A DNA stretch of 19,567 bases from Sporisorium sorghi. Lineage: Eukaryota; Basidiomycota; Ustilaginomycetes; Ustilaginales; Ustilaginaceae. The notes under the pieces were generated by a model. It worked only from the letters and a program-made list of their open reading frames with translations, had not been told where the DNA came from and made no database searches. Numbering within the stretch: the stretch's first letter is position 1; each line of letters begins with the position of its first letter. The DNA is taken from assembly GCA_023212695.1 (NCBI GenBank), contig JALCCG010000358.1, positions 1 through 19,567 of the forward strand, given 5' to 3'. The translations under genes and the position numbers were made by a program. This document shows, piece after piece, positions 15,211-19,567 of this stretch.

Positions 15211-16629
15211 TGTCGGCGGCGCTTGCTTTGGTGTGAATCAGCAGAGACTGAGCTTCCAAGTCAAGAGTGAGCCGAATGGTCCGACGGCCGACGAGCTTGT
15301 AGGCTCTGTTCCTTTGACGGTAAGAAGAGCTGCTGCTGCCAGCTACAGAGACATCCGCAAGATTCCGAGTGCTGTCGAGCTTAGCTTTGAGGATAAAAAG
15401 GGGGACTGGAGACGGAATGTCGCGATTCAAGTGCTCGTCTGGACAAGCGCTTGACCGAGCGCAAAGGTCGTCTCGGATTGTCCGATCCAGTCGTGCTTTT
15501 CTTTCCTCTGTGTCGGAAAATGAAGAGCCACAACAATGGCGTGATGATCGCCGTGCCTGCCCAAGCTGGAGAAGGTCGTAAGATGAACAAGATGAAATCG
15601 AGAGAAAGGAAGAAGAAGTAATCGTTATCTCGGAGGACATGCGTCAATAATCAATCACCACCGACCAGCCTTGGCGGGGCAACAAAGCTGCAAAAATCCC
15701 GGTTTCGGATTTTCTGCGCTGTGCTGCGCCCTTTTTTTCATTTGGTGGGAGTCACACCAACACAGCACAGCACAGAGCGTGATTTCTCGAAAAGGGTTCA
15801 CCCTCCGATGCACCGCAGTTCACAGCATCAAATTCTTGATGCCCCTTCCCAGTTCCGCTGAAGCTGCGATGCATAAGATCGGCAGCAGCGCATGCTGGCA
15901 AGTACAGCCGATGCCGATCGAACCGACCCGTCGGCGAAAGCGGCGAGCAGGACAACGAATCAGATACAGGGATTCAAGGGTGCGAAGAAGCGAGGCAGCG
16001 CCAGAGAAAAACCTTGAATTTTTTCTAACTTGTTAGAGCTACACCTTGATTGATCGGGTCAAGATCGAGGGGGAATCGCGATAATGCACATGTTGCATTT
16101 TTTGACAGGATCTGCAGCCGACCCCTAAACAAGCAGGTCTAAGAGAGCCTTCCTTTTCGAGCAAAGCATCAAACACTGCACCGCTTGGCGCTCAACTTAG
16201 AGTTCACTTGGCCTGCACTCCGCTCGGTCCGTTTGTACCACACTTTGTTTTCTCATCAGCCCCTAACTTGTACTTGGAGTGTTGCTTCTCTGTGATGCGC
16301 AGCGTGTGTGGACGCCGGGAATCGGACGGCCTCCTGAGCGGTCTTCCAAACGCACACAAACACACAGATAAGCCATGAGGCGTTGTACAGTAATCCTCCT
16401 TTTCATCGAAGAGTAGATACTCAGACTCGCGGCTGGGCGTTGAAGCACATTCGGCGTACGCTTCACAAGCGTCAAATTGCACACCCGACCACACTCGTTT
16501 CCTTCGTCGAAACCACCATCATCATCATATCTTTTCATACCACTCCATCCTACCTACGCAGCCTCCATCGACGCCCTCGGGGCTGCACCTCTGCTCGACG
16601 CACCAGCGTGATATCCATCGACGTTCAGC
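15211..16629. promoter_or_regulatory. Divergent promoter region between arrestin and seven-TM gene
   Basis: About 1.4 kb without a recognisable gene, serving both diverging genes. ORFs on either strand here are short or are out-of-register continuations of leader sequence. Two small inverted repeats occur in an AT-richer patch: CTAAC-TT-GTTAG at 16025-16036 and ATGCA-CATGT-TGCAT at 16084-16098. The last 130 bp before ATG 16630 are pyrimidine-rich with CATCATCATCAT. Unlike the four genes further left, no A/T homopolymer longer than seven was seen upstream of the seven-TM gene. Confidence 0.45.
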
Positions 16630-18807
16630 ATGGCGCCCAGCATTCACATCCGGGACTCTGACCCCGACGGCACGTTTCAAGGCCACGACTCCGAAGCCAT
16701 CGCCAATGCGCTCGCTGCGCACTCGCAGAAGATGTCCGATGTAGCATCCGAGCTCGCAGCTTCGAGCGCACAGTCGTATCAGGGCCACGACTCTGCCGAC
16801 ATTGCCGCCGCGATTCAGAGCTACGTCGTTGATCATCAGGACAGTCCGTGGTCGGCGAAGTTTGCTCAGCCGGCCGAAGTTGCAACGGGTGCGGGTGGCG
16901 CAGCCAGCGTGCTCGCCGCGAGTCCGGTGACGAGCATCGGGGGTAGTGCGGCGCTTGCGCCGGCGTTCTCGCTCGCCGGGCTGGTGCACGAGCAGTACTG
17001 GATGAGCGTCGTGCTGTGCATCGTGTGGATTGTCGCCGGGCTGTTTCTGTTGTTCTTCGGCTGGGCGTCGTTCTTTTGGGGCTGCAATCTGAGGAGCAGT
17101 CGTAAGCGGATTGACGACAAGATCCAGAAAACTAAACGTCTGAGCCCGCTGTTCGCCGGGCCGCCGCTCGCCGGCGGTGTGGGCGGCATCGTGGTCGGCT
17201 TCCTCTTATTCTCGTTCCTCACCACTGTCGTGACTGCGTCCATCTGCGTCGCGGAGAACAGCTCGGTGTCGTCGACGTCCTACTTTGTCATCTGGCTCCT
17301 GCCCGGTCTCCTGGGCGCTTTTCTCGCGGGGCACTGGCCGTTGTTCGCCAGGGCGTTTACGGGGCTGTTGTCGGGCGCGTGCCTGACGCTCATCGTCACG
17401 GCCATGTTTGGCATCCACACGCTCATCATCCGCGCTATCATTGTGGCCGTGTGCACGAGTATGATCACCGCGCCGCTGCTGATCCCGCGGCGCAATGTGA
17501 TCCATTTCCACATGCTCAACCTGTGCACGTCGATCGTGGGCATGGTGACGTTCCTGGATGGAGTGGCGCTGTTCGCTCTGCCGAGGGGGAGCTCAGATGC
17601 GTGGGTGGATCTGTGGGTGCTGCTGTTCGCGGGTGACAACTCGACGTCCGAGTTGAATGCGACAAAGAAGTGGGGGACGTCGGCGTTCAAGGGTTTCATT
17701 GCAGCTTCGGTGTTGGGCACGGTGATTGGGTTTCTGTTCGAGTTGCTCTTCCACAAGCATGCCGCCGAGGACCCGGATATGGAGTGGAACAACTACCTCG
17801 GCACGTATACGCAGCGTCTGGAGAATCACGACTCGGTCGACCCGCACGATCGTGCTGGGTCGTTTGAGCCAGCCCCGAATGCTTGGCAGAAGCTGTCCCG
17901 CGCATTTGGGTCGTCGGGGCGTCCTGCTGCGTATGGCAACATCGCGGCGTCCAACGATCTGGAGAAGAGCCCGCTGACCGACCTGCCGAGTCCCAAGTCC
18001 CGACAACGCGCGCGCCGTGCTCGATCAAGCAAGGCTCGCAAGGCACCTGCGAAGTTCTCCGCTTTGGACAAGGGTCGCAAGGGCCTTGATCTCGCTGACT
18101 CGTATTCTGACGACTCGACCGACTACGACAGCGATTCAAGTCTTCGAAAGCTCAACCCACGCAGCAGCAAGGCCGTCTCGGCCAAGAGTTTGCTCTCCAA
18201 GGCGGATGCGGATGAGCTCGCAGATCAGCTCAAGCCGCTCACCGCAAGTGGTGATTCCAAGCTTGACAGATCGGTCGCGGCTGCACACTTGCCCAGACCA
18301 CCGAGCTACCGTACCAACAGCAGCAAGAGCGGCAGCGGCTCTACTGCTAGCGGTCTCAGCGGCACCACTGTCAACTCTCTGGAGAACACTGCTTCAGAAG
18401 ACAAGCTCGCCTCTCCGACGCGTCCGTTTGCTCAGCGTACCGCCACCATGTCGCCTCCGCCGTCCTTTTCCGCGTCGGGTAGTCCAGCTACGTCACCCTT
18501 GGTGCCCAACTTTCCAGCCACTCCTTCGCTCGTGAACGCTATCACCCGTATTCAAGCGGCTCAAGCACAAGCAAAGGCGTGGTACGAGACACAACAGGAA
18601 CACCGCTCGTCTTCGCCCAACCCTGCGTCTTCACAGCTCGAACCAGACAAATTGCAGTCCAAGAGTGCGATCCGCCCTTCCTCGACCAAGTCCACCGACG
18701 AGCCGACGGAGCCTATAGTTGATGCATCAGCTGCGACCGAGACTCCCAGCTTCCAAAGCTGGTGGGGCAAGGAGGTCAAGTGTGACTCCTCGCCTTCGTC
18801 GACTTGA
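16630..18807 (+). CDS. Seven-TM protein resembling the DUF4203 (TM7S3/TM198-like) family
   Basis: A 725-residue predicted membrane protein without a cleavable signal peptide. The soluble N-terminus contains two copies of a short repeat, (F/Y)QGHDS followed by (E/A)(A/D)IA, near residues 16-25 and 50-58. Seven hydrophobic segments follow at about 123-151, 178-205, 218-238, 243-262, 265-286, 295-318 and 354-376. The second begins GPPLAGGVGGIVVGF, and Gly-rich paired helices of this sort recall the fungal DUF4203/TMEM198-like domain. That match is by pattern only and no biochemical role is established to my knowledge. The long cytosolic-type tail (about 385-725) is Ser/Lys/Arg-rich with acidic Asp/Ser patches and proline motifs, probably disordered and phosphorylated. 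The start ATG lies right after a pyrimidine-rich leader in a fair Kozak context (cagcATGg). Confidence 0.75.
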   Translation: MAPSIHIRDSDPDGTFQGHDSEAIANALAAHSQKMSDVASELAASSAQSYQGHDSADIAAAIQSYVVDHQDSPWSAKFAQPAEVATGAGGAASVLAASPVTSIGGSAALAPAFSLAGLVHEQYWMSVVLCIVWIVAGLFLLFFGWASFFWGCNLRSSRKRIDDKIQKTKRLSPLFAGPPLAGGVGGIVVGFLLFSFLTTVVTASICVAENSSVSSTSYFVIWLLPGLLGAFLAGHWPLFARAFTGLLSGACLTLIVTAMFGIHTLIIRAIIVAVCTSMITAPLLIPRRNVIHFHMLNLCTSIVGMVTFLDGVALFALPRGSSDAWVDLWVLLFAGDNSTSELNATKKWGTSAFKGFIAASVLGTVIGFLFELLFHKHAAEDPDMEWNNYLGTYTQRLENHDSVDPHDRAGSFEPAPNAWQKLSRAFGSSGRPAAYGNIAASNDLEKSPLTDLPSPKSRQRARRARSSKARKAPAKFSALDKGRKGLDLADSYSDDSTDYDSDSSLRKLNPRSSKAVSAKSLLSKADADELADQLKPLTASGDSKLDRSVAAAHLPRPPSYRTNSSKSGSGSTASGLSGTTVNSLENTASEDKLASPTRPFAQRTATMSPPPSFSASGSPATSPLVPNFPATPSLVNAITRIQAAQAQAKAWYETQQEHRSSSPNPASSQLEPDKLQSKSAIRPSSTKSTDEPTEPIVDASAATETPSFQSWWGKEVKCDSSPSST

Positions 18808-18845
18808 ACAAGATATCCTGTGTGGTAGGTCTGCATCTTACTTCT

Positions 18846-18855
18846 GCATGCTCTG
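18846..18855 (+). other. 3'-flank motif TGCATGCTCT, second copy
   Basis: Identical ten bases to 9610-9619 after the chitin synthase gene. Both are followed within a few bases by CTCAT. Function unknown. Confidence 0.25.
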
Positions 18856-18864
18856 ATGCTCATT

Positions 18865-18873
18865 TGTATAATA
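18865..18873 (+). promoter_or_regulatory. PUF-type 3' UTR site (TGTATAATA)
   Basis: It fits the yeast Puf4-type consensus UGUANANUA and lies 57 bp after the stop of the seven-TM gene, where a 3' untranslated region is expected. The adjacent AATAAG could also act as an A-rich polyadenylation element. The inference rests on the motif alone. Confidence 0.3.
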
Positions 18874-19270
18874 AGTTCTTGTAACGCCCTTCTCACATCT
18901 CACACGACTTTTGATGTGGACAATGATGATAGCCATCGACGTTCTTTGTGTGTGTATCCGCTTCGCTGCTGTGCACAACTCATTCTCCCAAAGCCGGATC
19001 TGGCGCCATCCACTGTCAAAGTCGAGTCTGTGCAAACGGAACTGGAAGAGTAGGAAGCAAGTCATATTGTTGCGAAAAGACAGATGCCCTCTTGCACGTC
19101 ACCAAAGACTGTGTCATGGCAGCGTCGAGAGCGGAAAGCTTTGCACATTTTGGAGGGAAGGGAGAGGATGGAAATGCAAGTCGATGAACGTCGAGACGTC
19201 ACCGACGGAAAAAAGTATTGGAGCACTGCCAGTGGCAAGGAGAGGGACCAGGGAAGACGGAGGTTGTCGT

Positions 19271-19567
19271 CTAGTGGCCGTGGTGGCCGTAACCGCCCTT
19301 CTTCTTCTCGCCCCCGTGCCCATGGTGACCGTATCCGCCCTTCTTCTTTTCGCCTCCGTAGCCGTGCTTCTTGTAACCATGGTGACCCCCCTTCTTTCCA
19401 TCGCCGTGTCCACCCTTCTCGCCGCCGTACCCGCCCTTCTTGTCATCGCCCTTCTCGTCGCCGCCGTATCCGCCCTTCTTCTCATCGCCACCCTTCTTCT
19501 CGTCGCCACCCTTCTTCTCGTCGCCACCCTTCTTCTCTTCGCCACCCTTCTTCTCTTCGCCACCCTT
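19271..19567 (-). CDS. C-terminal part of a Lys/Gly/Glu-repeat protein (5' end outside the window)
   Basis: The minus strand reads without interruption from the right edge to a TAG at 19273-19271, giving the last 98 residues. They are built from repeats: five near-identical hexads of the form KGG(E/D)EK, then longer Gly/Tyr/His-rich units such as KGGYGGDEK. The end has two related units containing KKGGYGHHGH. The composition (Lys, Gly, Glu, His, Tyr, no hydrophobic core) points to a disordered, very hydrophilic protein. I recognise no family. Resemblance to hydrophilins, metal-binding His/Gly-rich proteins or secreted repeat proteins is only compositional. The repeat periodicity and clean stop favour this frame over the Arg-rich frame on the same strand. 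The start and any signal peptide lie beyond the window. Confidence 0.6.
   Translation of the reverse strand, partial: KGGEEKKGGEEKKGGDEKKGGDEKKGGDEKKGGYGGDEKGDDKKGGYGGEKGGHGDGKKGGHHGYKKHGYGGEKKKGGYGHHGHGGEKKKGGYGHHGH

Larger units (their letters stand above)
18808..19270. other. Convergent intergenic region, no gene seen
   Basis: It holds the 3' flank of the seven-TM gene, with TGCATGCTCT at 18846 and a PUF-like TGTATAATA at 18865. From the other side it holds the 3' flank of the repeat-protein gene. A small palindrome TGCCA-G-TGGCA lies near 19229-19239. Nothing else is recognisable. Confidence 0.45.

Noticed and set aside
14924..15640. Minus-strand ORF upstream of and overlapping the arrestin start
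   Set aside because: A different frame from the arrestin; within the overlap the arrestin frame carries the conserved strands, and the upstream part resembles leader sequence.
15790..15806. AAAAGGGTTCA resembling part of the 30 bp inverted repeat
   Set aside because: Only eleven bases match and the sequence diverges at once; a chance match is likely.
19114..19563. Arg/Thr/Ala-rich minus-strand ORF beginning with an ATG at the right edge
   Set aside because: It is an out-of-frame reading of the hexad repeat. The KGG(E/D)EK frame has cleaner periodicity, diversified C-terminal units and a natural stop.
1..19567. tRNA, rRNA or CRISPR elements
   Set aside because: No convincing B-box with cloverleaf arms, no rRNA core sequence and no regularly spaced direct repeats were found by eye.

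Overview
The window looks like a gene-dense piece of a basidiomycete nuclear genome, most likely a smut-type fungus (Ustilaginomycotina). The genes are long, apparently intron-free and GC-biased at third positions, which opens long spurious ORFs in other frames. They encode eukaryotic or fungal families (exosome subunit, eisosome BAR protein, chitin synthase, TRAMP zinc-knuckle protein, alpha-arrestin). The species assignment is inference; no rRNA, tRNA, CRISPR array or prokaryotic operon structure was seen.

Layout. An RNA exosome core subunit of the Rrp42/EXOSC7 type (313-1449, +) comes first. A 1.4 kb intergenic stretch follows, holding a 513 bp AT-rich element bounded by perfect 30 bp inverted repeats (2076-2588). 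Next is a 1008-residue ORF (2835-5861, +) that joins a Pil1/Lsp1-type BAR domain to a complete-looking prephenate dehydratase and an ACT domain. A chitin synthase of the class I-III architecture (6745-9588, +) and an Air1/Air2-like zinc-knuckle protein (10170-12200, +) follow. Convergent to the latter is a 940-residue alpha-arrestin (15210-12388, -) with a very large insert in its N-domain. After a 1.4 kb divergent promoter region comes a seven-TM protein resembling the DUF4203/TM7S3-TM198 family (16630-18807, +). The 3' end of a Lys/Gly/Glu-repeat protein gene (19567-19271, -) runs off the right edge.

How the genes relate. There is no operon. Two themes recur: nuclear RNA surveillance (Rrp42 core subunit and an Air-like TRAMP subunit) and the cell surface (BAR protein, chitin synthase, arrestin, multi-TM protein). 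Proximity does not prove functional linkage. The four genes on the left have A/T homopolymer tracts roughly 220-415 bp upstream of their start codons, probably nucleosome-excluding promoter elements.

The most unusual object is the BAR-prephenate dehydratase-ACT fusion. It would place the last committed branch of phenylalanine synthesis on a membrane-sculpting scaffold. The catalytic-type residues of the dehydratase are present, so it is plausibly active.
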